A stretch of DNA of 32,075 nt from an uncultured Candidatus Saccharibacteria bacterium. GTDB taxonomy: Bacteria > Patescibacteriota > Saccharimonadia > Saccharimonadales > Saccharimonadaceae. Position 1 is the stretch's first letter, and each line of letters starts with the position of its first letter. Below the pieces are notes generated by a model. It saw only the letters and a list, made by a program, of their open reading frames with translations, was not told the origin of the DNA and did no database searches. The stretch is from contig CAMKOB010000012.1 in NCBI GenBank assembly GCA_946414345.1, forward strand, positions 1 through 32,075, in the 5' to 3' direction. Below are positions 23,603-31,692 of this stretch, piece after piece. A program made the translations under genes and the position numbers.

Positions 23603-25120
23603 ATGGAAATAATAATCCCAATTATTGCCGCCATCGTTGGCGTTGGTGTTGGTGCGGGCGGAATTTTTGCTTACAATAAGAGTAAGGAAAACGGTGGGAA
23701 AAGTAAAGCTGAGGATTTGGTTAGAAAGGCTAAGCGTGAGGCACAAGATATTGTGTCGGCGGCAAAAAAGGAAGCTGCTGATGTGGCGGACCGCAATCAA
23801 GCAGAAGAGAATGAACGTCGTAAGGAATGGAAAAAGACTGAAAATCGTTTGGCGGAACGAGAAACTGTGCTTGATTCAAAGTTGGACCAACTCGAGAAGA
23901 AGACTGAAAAACTGAATCGTGAAGAAAAAGAAATTGAGTCTTTAAAGGGTGAGATTCGCGAGATTCGTGAAAAGCAACATGAGAAGTTGGAAAAAATCGC
24001 TGGTCTTTCAAAGATGGAAGCACGCGAAAAACTCATGAAGATGACCGAAAACGACATCAAACAAGATTTGGTGGGGTTGGTCACAAAAGAGCAAAAAGAA
24101 ATTAAACACGATGTGGATGAGGCGGCACAGGCGTTGCTTTTGACCGCGATGGAACGGATGTCTTCTGAAGTGACGGCCGATAGAACTGTGACGGCTTTGA
24201 AGCTACCGGATGATGATATGAAAGGTCGGATTATTGGTAAGGAAGGTCGCAATATTCAGGCCCTGCAGCGAGCGACTGGCGTTGACATTATGGTTGATGA
24301 TACGCCGGGGATGGTGGTGCTATCGTCGTTTGACCCGATTCGTCGTCAGGTGGCGCGATATGCTTTGGAACGTTTGATGAAAGATGGGCGTATTAACCCA
24401 GCTTCGATTGAAGAAGCGGTAGCGAAGGGTGAGAAGGAAATTGAAAAAGAAGTTGTGCGAGCTGGCGAAGATGCAGTACGCGAGGTAGGTTTGGTGGGGA
24501 TTCCGCGCGAATTGGTGCACTTACTCGGCGAACTTAAATTCCGTACTTCTTATGGGCAGAATGTGCTTTTACACTCAATCGAAATGGCACATGTGGCCGG
24601 TATGATTGCGGAAGAGATTGGTGCTGATAAAAGAGTGGCCAAGACGGCGGCCTTACTTCATGATGTAGGCAAAGCTGTGACACATAAGATCGAGGGTAAA
24701 CATGCTGAGATTGGGGCGGAGCTTGCAAAGAAATATGGTATGCCAGAAGAAGTTGTGCACGCAATGGCAGCGCACCATGATGATATTGAGCCAACAACAC
24801 CAGAAGCGATTATTGTAAAGATTTGTGATGCAATGAGTGCGGCACGACCTGGTGCACGCAATATTTCGGCAGAGAACTTTGCAGAAAGAATGCGTGATCT
24901 TGAAAACATTGCAACTTCATTCCCTGGTATTGACAAGGCCTATGCGATTTCGGCTGGGCGTGAAGTCAGAGTAATTGTGGAACCGAAAACCATTGATGAT
25001 TTGTCTGCTTTGAAACTGGCACGTGATATTGCAAATAAGATTGAAGCTACAATGAGCTACCCTGGCGTTATCAAGGTGAATGTGATCCGCGAAACTCGCG
25101 CTGTAGAGTATGCCAAATAA
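23603..25120 (+). CDS. rny: Ribonuclease Y
   Basis: The product has 505 residues, usual for RNase Y. A single N-terminal membrane anchor (about 3-25) is followed by a long Lys/Glu coiled coil (about 30-190). A KH RNA-binding domain contains MKGRIIGKEGRNIQAL near residue 204. The HD phosphohydrolase domain has HSIEMAHVAGMIAEE and the catalytic ALLHDVGK near residue 350, and the C-terminus reads EVRVIVEPK. It starts endonucleolytic decay of mRNA at the membrane. The leader of roughly 90 nt from the shared divergent promoter is longer than most here. It overlaps the next gene by 11 bp. Confidence 0.97.
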   Translation: MEIIIPIIAAIVGVGVGAGGIFAYNKSKENGGKSKAEDLVRKAKREAQDIVSAAKKEAADVADRNQAEENERRKEWKKTENRLAERETVLDSKLDQLEKKTEKLNREEKEIESLKGEIREIREKQHEKLEKIAGLSKMEAREKLMKMTENDIKQDLVGLVTKEQKEIKHDVDEAAQALLLTAMERMSSEVTADRTVTALKLPDDDMKGRIIGKEGRNIQALQRATGVDIMVDDTPGMVVLSSFDPIRRQVARYALERLMKDGRINPASIEEAVAKGEKEIEKEVVRAGEDAVREVGLVGIPRELVHLLGELKFRTSYGQNVLLHSIEMAHVAGMIAEEIGADKRVAKTAALLHDVGKAVTHKIEGKHAEIGAELAKKYGMPEEVVHAMAAHHDDIEPTTPEAIIVKICDAMSAARPGARNISAENFAERMRDLENIATSFPGIDKAYAISAGREVRVIVEPKTIDDLSALKLARDIANKIEATMSYPGVIKVNVIRETRAVEYAK

Positions 25121-25313
25121 ATTTACTAGTGGCGCTTACGAGCCGAAGAAGTGCTGGGTGGGGGATAGTCAGAAGATTTGTTTTGATACGCGCGAAGAAG
25201 CAGAGATGGCAGCGAAAGTGGCAGAATATGACCATGGTATTTCTGGATTGTCTGTATATAAGTGTGAATATGGTGACCATTGGCATTTGACGGGTGGGAA
25301 GTCCGACGGCTAA
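25110..25313 (+). CDS. Small cysteine/histidine-containing protein translationally coupled to rny
   Basis: The product has 67 residues. ATGCCAAATAA shares the end of rny, so ribosomes can restart. The protein contains KKCWVGDSQKICFDTREEAEMAA, then VYKCEYGDHWHLTGG. The Cys-x-Tyr-Gly-Asp-His-Trp-His end resembles the C-terminus of small zinc-ribbon proteins in which CxxCxxWHLT is common. Here one Cys is replaced, so zinc binding would use Cys and His. It may act with RNase Y or bind nucleic acid, but function is unknown. Confidence 0.65.
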   Translation: MPNKFTSGAYEPKKCWVGDSQKICFDTREEAEMAAKVAEYDHGISGLSVYKCEYGDHWHLTGGKSDG

Positions 25314-25318
25314 TTTGA

Positions 25319-25339
25319 TATAATGGGATTAGAAGGAGG
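25319..25339 (+). promoter_or_regulatory. -10 box and ribosome binding site for the small-enzyme cluster
   Basis: TATAAT at 25319-25324 and AGAAGGAGG ending near 25339 precede ATG 25343. This is the only clear promoter ahead of the four-gene cluster that follows. Confidence 0.6.
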
Positions 25340-25342
25340 ACT

Positions 25343-25915
25343 ATGAAAATCGAATATTTGGGGCACTCATGTTTTAGGCTCGATGACTGTTTGGTGATTG
25401 ATCCATATAAGGATGGAAGTGTGCCGGGGTTGCCGGTGCTTAGGACGTCGGGGGCTAAAGTGATTTGCACGCATGAACATGCAGATCATAGTGGACGAGA
25501 GTGCGTGGAGATTGATGGCTCGCGCGGTTGTAATTTTGACGTGGTGGAAGTGCCGAGCTTTCATGATGATGTTGGTGGGGCGCTTAGGGGGCCCAATACG
25601 ATTTTTGTGATTACTGGTCCTGATGATGAGAAGCTGGTGCATCTCGGAGATTTGGGGCATTTTCCGGATGGTTCACAACTAGCGGCGATTTCGGATGCGG
25701 ACTATTTGTTGATTCCGGTGGGCGGACATTATACGATTGATGCCAGGGTGGCAGTGAAGATTTGTGAAGCGGCTCAGCCAAAATGGATTATTCCGATGCA
25801 TTATCGGACGGATGTGAGCGGATACCCGGAAATTGCGACAGTGGATGAGTTTTTGAGTTTGTGCGAGGAGGCAGGGCTTGGTGATAAAGTGAAGGTGATG
25901 GAGAAAAATGAATAG
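25343..25915 (+). CDS. Metallo-beta-lactamase-fold hydrolase (UlaG-like)
   Basis: The product has 190 residues. It begins MKIEYLGHSCFRLDD, typical of the UlaG/YtnP-type branch. The metal-binding THEHADH lies at about 43-49, with HLGDLGH, PVGGHYT and PMHYR further on supplying the other ligands. It is short for the fold (usually 210-230), with a compact middle part. The branch includes lactonases and phosphodiesterases; the substrate cannot be told. It overlaps the CYTH gene by 8 bp (ATGAATAG). Confidence 0.9.
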   Translation: MKIEYLGHSCFRLDDCLVIDPYKDGSVPGLPVLRTSGAKVICTHEHADHSGRECVEIDGSRGCNFDVVEVPSFHDDVGGALRGPNTIFVITGPDDEKLVHLGDLGHFPDGSQLAAISDADYLLIPVGGHYTIDARVAVKICEAAQPKWIIPMHYRTDVSGYPEIATVDEFLSLCEEAGLGDKVKVMEKNE

Positions 25916-26441
25916 TTTAGAATTAGAACGGACTTACCTAGCTAAAGAGTTATCCAAAGAAATCGATGGGGCGGATTATGTGGAGATTGTGGATATTTAT
26001 ATCCCGGATGGAATAGATTTCGCAAATTTGAGGTTAAGAAAGAAGGGGGATGAGTATTTTATGACGAAGAAAACGGTGGTGTCTGACGATGCTTCGGAGC
26101 AGGTGGAACAAACAATTGAGCTTAGTTTGCGCGAATATGAAGCGCTTTCTTCGTGCAGTAAGAAACGGGTGGAAAAGAGAAGATATTATGCAAAGATTGA
26201 TGGGCATGATGCGGAGGTGGACGTGTTTTATGGTGATTTGGCTGGGTTAGTGTTGGTGGAGTTTGAGTTTGCGAATGCCAGAGAGAAGGATGAGTTTGCG
26301 ACGCCGGAGAGTATGCTAGCGGACGTGACGTCGGAAGAATTTATTGCTGGTGGGATGCTGGCGGGGAAAAAGTATGAGGATATTGAGGGGGAGCTTGAGG
26401 GATTTGGGTATAGGAGAATTAATGTTGATGGTATTAAGTGA
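25908..26441 (+). CDS. CYTH (triphosphate tunnel) family protein
   Basis: The product has 177 residues. The N-terminal LELERTYL corresponds to the ExExK motif, but the Lys is Thr. LRLRKKGDEYFMTKK, EKRRYYAK, AEVDVFYGDLAGLVLVEFEF and FIAGGMLAGKKYED follow the CYTH beta-tunnel pattern with alternating charged residues. Members hydrolyse tripolyphosphate or thiamine triphosphate, or make cAMP. The lost Lys leaves the activity open. Overlap with the upstream hydrolase gene indicates joint expression. Confidence 0.88.
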   Translation: MNSLELERTYLAKELSKEIDGADYVEIVDIYIPDGIDFANLRLRKKGDEYFMTKKTVVSDDASEQVEQTIELSLREYEALSSCSKKRVEKRRYYAKIDGHDAEVDVFYGDLAGLVLVEFEFANAREKDEFATPESMLADVTSEEFIAGGMLAGKKYEDIEGELEGFGYRRINVDGIK

Positions 26442-26471
26442 TTTCTAGAATGATTTGTAGGGCGAAAAACG

Positions 26472-27005
26472 ATGAGCGTTGAGATTAAAGAGTATAACAT
26501 AGAACTAAAAGAACGATTTAATGCGGAGGCGAAGAGGCTACGTGAAATTCTAGGGTCCGATGTAGTGATTGAACATGTGGGGAGTTCGGCGGTAGGAATT
26601 GGCGGAAAAAATATCGTGGATATTTTGGTTGGTGTTGGTTCTACGGATAGGATGGCGGTGGTCCGTGATTTGCTAGTGTCGGCCGGATATCGTGAAGGGC
26701 ATGATACGCATCCGGATAGGATTTTTATGGCTTTTCGTATTGATGATGATGGCGTTGATAGGGAAACTGGGGAGGGAGATTTTCATGTGCATATTGTGGT
26801 GGTTGGCTCGGAGGAGTATTCAAACATGTTGAGGTTGCGTGATTATTTGAGGGCGTATCCGGAGGAGGCCTTGGAATATTTTAGGATGAAATCGGAGTTT
26901 GCGCGCGAGGCGGGATATGATAGGAAGAAGTATAAGGCACTAAAAAGTGTGTATGTGAAAGAGTTGCTTGAGGGAGCAAAGGAAAGAAAATCCAGCGAGA
27001 AGTGA
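26472..27005 (+). CDS. GrpB family (UPF0157) nucleotidyltransferase-fold protein
   Basis: The product has 177 residues. VVIEHVGSSAVGIGGKNIVDILVGV matches the HIGSTAVPGLxAKPIIDI signature of the GrpB family, and FHVHIVVVGSEEYSNMLRLRDYLRAYPEEALEY matches the conserved second half. The fold belongs to the nucleotidyltransferase superfamily; the substrate is unknown. It starts 30 bp after the CYTH gene with only a weak ribosome binding site and ends in TGA. Confidence 0.9.
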   Translation: MSVEIKEYNIELKERFNAEAKRLREILGSDVVIEHVGSSAVGIGGKNIVDILVGVGSTDRMAVVRDLLVSAGYREGHDTHPDRIFMAFRIDDDGVDRETGEGDFHVHIVVVGSEEYSNMLRLRDYLRAYPEEALEYFRMKSEFAREAGYDRKKYKALKSVYVKELLEGAKERKSSEK

Positions 27006-27013
27006 ATTGAAAT

Positions 27014-27436
27014 ATGGAAAAGGTTGATAAAATTTATTTAGATATTGATGGGGTTATTAGGGGCGTGGCTTCGCCAAAGGAAGATATAGTGACACTGCTT
27101 CGATATTGTTTGGATAATTATCCCGGGGCGGTTTATTGGTTGACGACGCATTGTCGTGGCGGAGAGAATCATGTGGCCGCTGCGCTAAGAGGTGAGTTTG
27201 ATGATGAATTTGTGAATGAGCTGTGTAGCGAGGTTCTACCAACAGAATGGGGAGCATTGAAAACTGAAGCGATAGATATGGATTCGGACTTTGTGTGGTT
27301 TGATGATAATTTGTTTGAGTCTGAGAAGATGGTGTTAGAACGGAATTATGTACTAGATGGGTTTTTCTTGATGAATCCGAGAGATCCGGAGATGGCGAAG
27401 AAGGCGTTGGAATTTTTGAAGGGATTCAAAAAGTAG
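27014..27436 (+). CDS. HAD-like hydrolase, small
   Basis: The product has 140 residues. Motif I is YLDIDGVI with Asp10 and Asp12. A motif II-like WLTTHCRGG follows at about 43, a Lys in ALKTEAID at about 86, and motif IV DFVWFDDN at about 92-99. There is no large cap domain, so the active site is open, as in phosphatases acting on large or polymeric substrates. It is the last gene of the cluster, 8 bp after GrpB, and ends about 40 bp before the convergent DUF262 gene. Confidence 0.82.
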   Translation: MEKVDKIYLDIDGVIRGVASPKEDIVTLLRYCLDNYPGAVYWLTTHCRGGENHVAAALRGEFDDEFVNELCSEVLPTEWGALKTEAIDMDSDFVWFDDNLFESEKMVLERNYVLDGFFLMNPRDPEMAKKALEFLKGFKK

Positions 27437-27477
27437 TTTTTTGAGCTATAAGGTGGCTAAAAGATTTGATGGAGATG

Positions 27478-29652
27478 CTAAGCGTCTAGTGTTTCTTTGA
27501 GTTTTCGCTCATATTCTGGGATTATTTCAGATAAGATTTCTTTTAGTTTCTCTTCATCGTCGCTTTCGTCTTCTGCCGTATTGTCCCAACGCATGGCTTT
27601 AAAGTATTGCCAATTTTCTCTCGGTTTATTGCTGGACATTTCAATAATGGTATTCTGCGTGCGTAAAGCTTCGTTGGCCATTAAGTCTTTTTTATGGCTA
27701 CACAAAGTTAGGTTTACATGGTCCCAGCGAATGCCGTCTTCGAGTACTATTGAATAGCAATAGACATTATCTGTGTTCATTCCATACAAATCATTTAGGG
27801 CTTCAGTGTGAAAATTGAAATAGCAAGCATTTCGTTCTTGGTTTTGGTATGGAATGATATTTGGTAGCGAGAAGTTTTTTACGGTATTTAGGAGTTTTAT
27901 CATATTTTCATTTTGTTTGTTCTTGTTGACCGCTTCAATATCACGTGTGCGCTCGAGTGGACTACTCCAAATCTTGACTGCTTTCTTGGCCATTGCTTCG
28001 CCACGTCTTTTGATAGACTCAATTGTCCAATCATCGCCAGTTTTATAATTCAATGCTTCTCTAGTTAGAAGCCAATCCGATATTGTGAGGTTTTTGGCTT
28101 TTTCTTCTATTCCGTTGTTGGAGTTGTCCGAGTTGTCGCTTTGGTTCATTGGTACAAGGTTGCCAATCGTGTTAACCCAAATTGCGTGGTCGGCTACGGT
28201 GACATTTGGCCACTTTTGCGGGTCTAATGTTTGTGGCAAAATATGTTCAATGCTTTCGAACATGATATGCTTGTCGTTGCCGGATTCTTGCGCTAGTTTT
28301 TCTTGAACGTAACGTCCGTAGTTTTTGTAGAAATTGTATTTGATGAATGCATCAATGAATTGCTCGTCCGTAGCATAAATATCGTGTGCTCTGTAATTTG
28401 ATAATTCAAATTTCAAATAATCACTGTAGCTTGTGTCGTCATCTGGCTTGTTTTCTAGTAAATCTAGGATTTTTGTGGTTAAGATTTCGCCTACTTCACC
28501 AGTGTTGATAATGTTGGTTACCCTGGCCCTGAATGACCAATCCATGATGACTTTTAGTGTTTTGTTAAATTCGGTGAATTCGATTTCGTTGGTTTGGACT
28601 TTTTCTAGCAACCACATTAAAGTCGGTGTAGCTGGGACTAAGCGTAGTAAATCGGCTTCGCGTAAAAGTGTTGCGGTTTTGGGTGCGGTTTTTACTAGGG
28701 TTTCAGGTTGTTTAATCCACTGGTAGAATTCTGAATATTTGGTGAGTTCGTGCATTGCACTTTCGGCGTCGGTGAAGAAATTTTCGTAATTTCTCTTAAA
28801 GGTTCTGTATTCGGTTCCGCTTTTAACGTCTCTGTGCAAACGAAGTGTAAGGTATCGTCTTAGAAAGTCTGAGATATTGGAGTTACCGATGTTTTGCTCA
28901 ATTTTTAGCCAATAGTCGTTGTAGTAGGTCTCTTGCTTTGCTGCGCCGATTTCAAATAGTAAATAGTTCCTGAGGAGGTCGGCGTCGCTCAGTGGTTTGC
29001 CGGTTGCGTTAATACTTTCAAAAATAACCTGTGCTGATTCTGCACCTGGGAGTTTGGACTGTAAGTCAATGACGATGACGTTTAGTGCTCTTAGACCTAG
29101 CATTAAATCTTTTGATGAGATACCATCTTTTTCTTTGGCGTTTTTAATAAGGGTGCGGAATCTGTCATAGTTTTTGTATACAGCTGAACTTTTGTTGACA
29201 TTTTCAAAATCACGATTGATGATTTTGACATAAGTCTCGCGGTCCATTTCGATTTGTTTGAGTTTGACTTTGGAATCTTCTGGCGCGTCTTGATTTTTGA
29301 GATAAGTCACATCGATGCCGTCTTTTAACGTATCGTCTTCCTCTTCATCGCGTATTGCTGCGAGGAAAAGCATCGTAGAGGTGATTCTTTGCTGGCCATC
29401 GATTAGGATGTATTGGATATAGCCGGTGAAAGGATCATGTTCGGACTCATCGTAAACGATATTGCCGAAGTAGTGGAACTTTACTGGCTCTCCGGGCTTC
29501 GGGATGCTGTTTTTGACGTCATCGAATAGTTGGTCGCAATCATCTTTGTCCCAAGAATAATTACGTTGATAAACTGGGATAACGAAGGTGAGTTTTCCGT
29601 TACCGCCTGAAGTGATAAAATCTACAATCGGGTTTGGTTGAGTGACTCTCAT
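27478..29652 (-). CDS. GmrSD-like DUF262/DUF1524 restriction protein
   Basis: The product has 724 residues. The N-terminal DUF262 domain has PVYQRNYSWDKDD (about 26-38) and the ParB/Srx-like nucleotide motif IDGQQRITS (84-92). A DUF1524 His-Asn-His nuclease domain follows, with IEHILPQ at about 467-473, NTIGNLVP near 497 and the closing IKRRGEAMAKKAVKIW. An extra C-terminal domain of about 130 residues is not recognised. GmrSD enzymes cut modified (for example glucosylated hydroxymethylcytosine) phage DNA using NTPs; single-chain forms are common. It has its own promoter (TATAAT, complement of 29674-29679) and AAAGGAG site. It probably gives defence against phage. Confidence 0.92.
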   Translation of the reverse strand: MRVTQPNPIVDFITSGGNGKLTFVIPVYQRNYSWDKDDCDQLFDDVKNSIPKPGEPVKFHYFGNIVYDESEHDPFTGYIQYILIDGQQRITSTMLFLAAIRDEEEDDTLKDGIDVTYLKNQDAPEDSKVKLKQIEMDRETYVKIINRDFENVNKSSAVYKNYDRFRTLIKNAKEKDGISSKDLMLGLRALNVIVIDLQSKLPGAESAQVIFESINATGKPLSDADLLRNYLLFEIGAAKQETYYNDYWLKIEQNIGNSNISDFLRRYLTLRLHRDVKSGTEYRTFKRNYENFFTDAESAMHELTKYSEFYQWIKQPETLVKTAPKTATLLREADLLRLVPATPTLMWLLEKVQTNEIEFTEFNKTLKVIMDWSFRARVTNIINTGEVGEILTTKILDLLENKPDDDTSYSDYLKFELSNYRAHDIYATDEQFIDAFIKYNFYKNYGRYVQEKLAQESGNDKHIMFESIEHILPQTLDPQKWPNVTVADHAIWVNTIGNLVPMNQSDNSDNSNNGIEEKAKNLTISDWLLTREALNYKTGDDWTIESIKRRGEAMAKKAVKIWSSPLERTRDIEAVNKNKQNENMIKLLNTVKNFSLPNIIPYQNQERNACYFNFHTEALNDLYGMNTDNVYCYSIVLEDGIRWDHVNLTLCSHKKDLMANEALRTQNTIIEMSSNKPRENWQYFKAMRWDNTAEDESDDEEKLKEILSEIIPEYERKLKETLDA

Positions 29653-29787
29653 ATTGTTGTCTCCTTTGATATTATTATACTCTATGTGGTGAGAATGTGG
29701 TATGGGTGGTTTGTGTAGCGGTGTGAATGGTGTGATTTGGGAGATTGGGCTTACTTGGGTTTGCGATAGGTTTGATTTGACGCTGGA

Positions 29788-30072
29788 ATGTATTCGGCGG
29801 TATTATGCGGGGTTTCTAGTCCGCTGTATAAGGTGTTTTGTTCCGATAGCGCGTTTTTTGATTTGTTTGGGGATTTTAGAGGATGTGTGGAGTTTTTCTT
29901 GTTGCAGGATTTGGTGAGTGAGGATTATTCTGCCGTGAGGTTTTGGGATGGGTGGAAGGATTTTTCGGACAATCCGATTCCGCAGACGGTGGAGTGGTAT
30001 TTGGAGTTTTTGGAGAGGGAAGTGGAGTTTGTGGGGAGGAGGAATGAGCGAATTAAAAAAATGATGATTTAA
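29788..30072 (+). CDS. Possible small gene or frameshifted 5' part of a gene
   Basis: The product has 94 residues, from ATG 29788 to TAA at 30070-30072. The Asp/Glu/Phe/Trp-rich composition (FDLFGDFRGCVEFFLLQDL, FWDGWKDFSDNP) and the T/G-ending codons look like real coding DNA of this genome. There is no good ribosome binding site, and the frame upstream is closed by several stops. Close to its end a run of seven A (30055-30061) could shift it into the frame of the next fragment. I do not recognise it. Confidence 0.4.
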   Translation: MYSAVLCGVSSPLYKVFCSDSAFFDLFGDFRGCVEFFLLQDLVSEDYSAVRFWDGWKDFSDNPIPQTVEWYLEFLEREVEFVGRRNERIKKMMI

Positions 30073-30221
30073 GATACTCTTCATTTGGTGAGGGGCGAGT
30101 AGACGTTGTTGCTCGGTTTTGCATGGTTGTGGACTGGTGCATCGACCACCCCGAATACACTGCAAAGATCAAGGTTATACCTAAAAAGGATTACCCTATT
30201 CTGATGCCCTGTGAGTTCTGA
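30057..30221 (+). pseudogene. Start-less coding-looking remnant
   Basis: A frame open from 30057 to TGA 30219-30221 reads DDLRYSSFGEGRVDVVARF, then VVDWCIDHPEYTAKIKVIPKKD. Its balanced composition suggests a true protein fragment. Its only ATGs are deep inside. It either continues the preceding ORF after loss of one A in the A7 run or is a leftover of another gene, since its codons are more often C-ending. Confidence 0.4.
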
Positions 30222-30371
30222 GGTATACATATACAGGCAAAGAGATTCGAACTTTTAAGAAAATATAGCCTTATTGGAACCGTAGAGGTCTAAAACAATG
30301 ACAATGGAGAAAATAAAAGAAATACAATGTCAATGGTATAATTAAATATAACATTAATTATGTAGACGCTT
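30222..30371. other. 150-bp gene-free gap with a promoter-like box
   Basis: No gene is seen. TATAAT at 30337-30342 is the likely -10 for the following gene, 29 bases before its ATG. GATTCGAAC near 30246 resembles the T-loop end of a tRNA on the minus strand, but no complete tRNA can be folded around it. Confidence 0.5.
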
Positions 30372-31646
30372 ATGAGCTATCCACCAATCAAACTGCCAAT
30401 TAGCTATATAGAAGAATTTAGGAGGTGCGTTAACAATAATGACCACCTCATTTTGAATAATAAACCCTATCGTCAGACTTGGAATATCTTATGCGCCTGT
30501 ATGGATAGAATTGAGGACACGGCAAAATACCTAAACTCAAAAGTTCTTGGAGAAAAACACGACTATGGTTGCGCCTTTGATTTAATGGAATTCTTATCAC
30601 ACTCGGCTTCAATGTTAGATTGTATAGATACTATTATCGAAACACTTAAAGCCGAAGATAAAATTGAGAGGCCGGCAATCATTTTTAAGGGAAAAGAGAT
30701 CACTAATCAAGACAAGCTCGACGAACGATTGTCTAAAACTAAGGATAAAAAACCATACAAAAATGAAGACGATTTGTATTTTGAGTATATAAGATCAATA
30801 GGCGTAATACATCCAAACAATACTTATCGTCATTCATACTTTCAGCAATACAAAAAAGAAGTTAGTCCATTTTTAATTTGGAATGGCCTAATTGGGCTAA
30901 CCGGTGGAGATATATCGCTTCATGTATACGACTCAAACGGCGAAGACGACGGTATACGTAGCCTTAAGTTGCAACTAGCAGAAATATACGCATATATTAT
31001 TAATCGCTACAATAGAATTCCAGTTTTAAAAGATGTTTTCTGCTCTCAAATTGATAGCTTAACGAGGGAGTTAAAAACACAGAAAATACTATCTGAAAAA
31101 GATTTCGACAATTACGGTAAATACTTATCATATCTAAAGGCTGAAGCCCACAAACGAAATGAATACACGGAGTATTGCGTTGATGAAACTATGGAAATGA
31201 TTGGACTGGATGATATGCCTAAAGCAATCAATGAAAAGTACTTGAAGTATTGCAATGCTCTAAAATACGCTATGCGTAATCTTAGAGATATACTACAGGC
31301 GCCGATATTCAACGACGATTTTAATGAAGATATATTAGCACAAGAGCTGCATTTACCAAATCTTTTACGCGAAGACGAGAGTAATGGAGTCGGCTATTGT
31401 TACGAGAAGACAAGTAAGCTATATGATTCAGATAGATACGGAAAAGATGATATTGATTGGGCTAGAACCCAAGCAAAAAATCTTTACAAAATAGTAAAAG
31501 AGTATGCTTTGATAGACGATGACGTCCTAGACAAACTCGGTAATCTTCAGTTACTGGCGACACTGAATACCGCATTATATTTTTATTCGCTGAATCACGA
31601 CACATTTATCAATAAGAAGATACCTAGGACGAATACATACCGATAA
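30372..31646 (+). CDS. Orphan protein of 424 residues, function unknown
   Basis: The protein is hydrophilic, predicted mostly helical and without signal or membrane segments. Landmarks are IEEFRRCVNNNDHLILNN at the start, ETLKAEDKIERPAIIFKGKE, YRHSYFQQYKKEVSPFLIWNGL, a Lys/Glu/Tyr-rich helical middle and ALYFYSLNHDTF near the end. Codons favour A-ending forms (ATA, AAA) and include AT-rich stretches, unlike the T/G-ending genes to the left, which suggests separate ancestry. No ribosome binding site stands before ATG 30372. Position beside a restriction gene makes a defence or mobile-element role possible, but there is no motif to support it. Confidence 0.7.
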   Translation: MSYPPIKLPISYIEEFRRCVNNNDHLILNNKPYRQTWNILCACMDRIEDTAKYLNSKVLGEKHDYGCAFDLMEFLSHSASMLDCIDTIIETLKAEDKIERPAIIFKGKEITNQDKLDERLSKTKDKKPYKNEDDLYFEYIRSIGVIHPNNTYRHSYFQQYKKEVSPFLIWNGLIGLTGGDISLHVYDSNGEDDGIRSLKLQLAEIYAYIINRYNRIPVLKDVFCSQIDSLTRELKTQKILSEKDFDNYGKYLSYLKAEAHKRNEYTEYCVDETMEMIGLDDMPKAINEKYLKYCNALKYAMRNLRDILQAPIFNDDFNEDILAQELHLPNLLREDESNGVGYCYEKTSKLYDSDRYGKDDIDWARTQAKNLYKIVKEYALIDDDVLDKLGNLQLLATLNTALYFYSLNHDTFINKKIPRTNTYR

Positions 31647-31692
31647 GCATATACCGCTCTACGAAGCGCACCCCTGATCGAAAAGAAGCATT

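Noticed and set aside
27003-27005. Recoded TGA (code 25) as in Gracilibacteria
   Set aside because: TGA ends the GrpB gene at its expected length, a new gene with its own start follows, and no recognised gene carries an internal TGA.
29702-29917. 71-residue plus-strand ORF overlapping the 94-residue one
   Set aside because: Cys/Trp/Ile-rich composition, no ribosome binding site, and the overlapping frame has better coding character.
29803-30165. 120-residue minus-strand ORF
   Set aside because: Composition dominated by His, Pro, Gln and Lys is typical of an antisense shadow of GT-rich coding DNA.
30240-30262. Possible minus-strand tRNA around GATTCGAAC
   Set aside because: Only a T-arm-like piece is present, with a mismatch in the stem; no matching acceptor, anticodon or D arm was found nearby.
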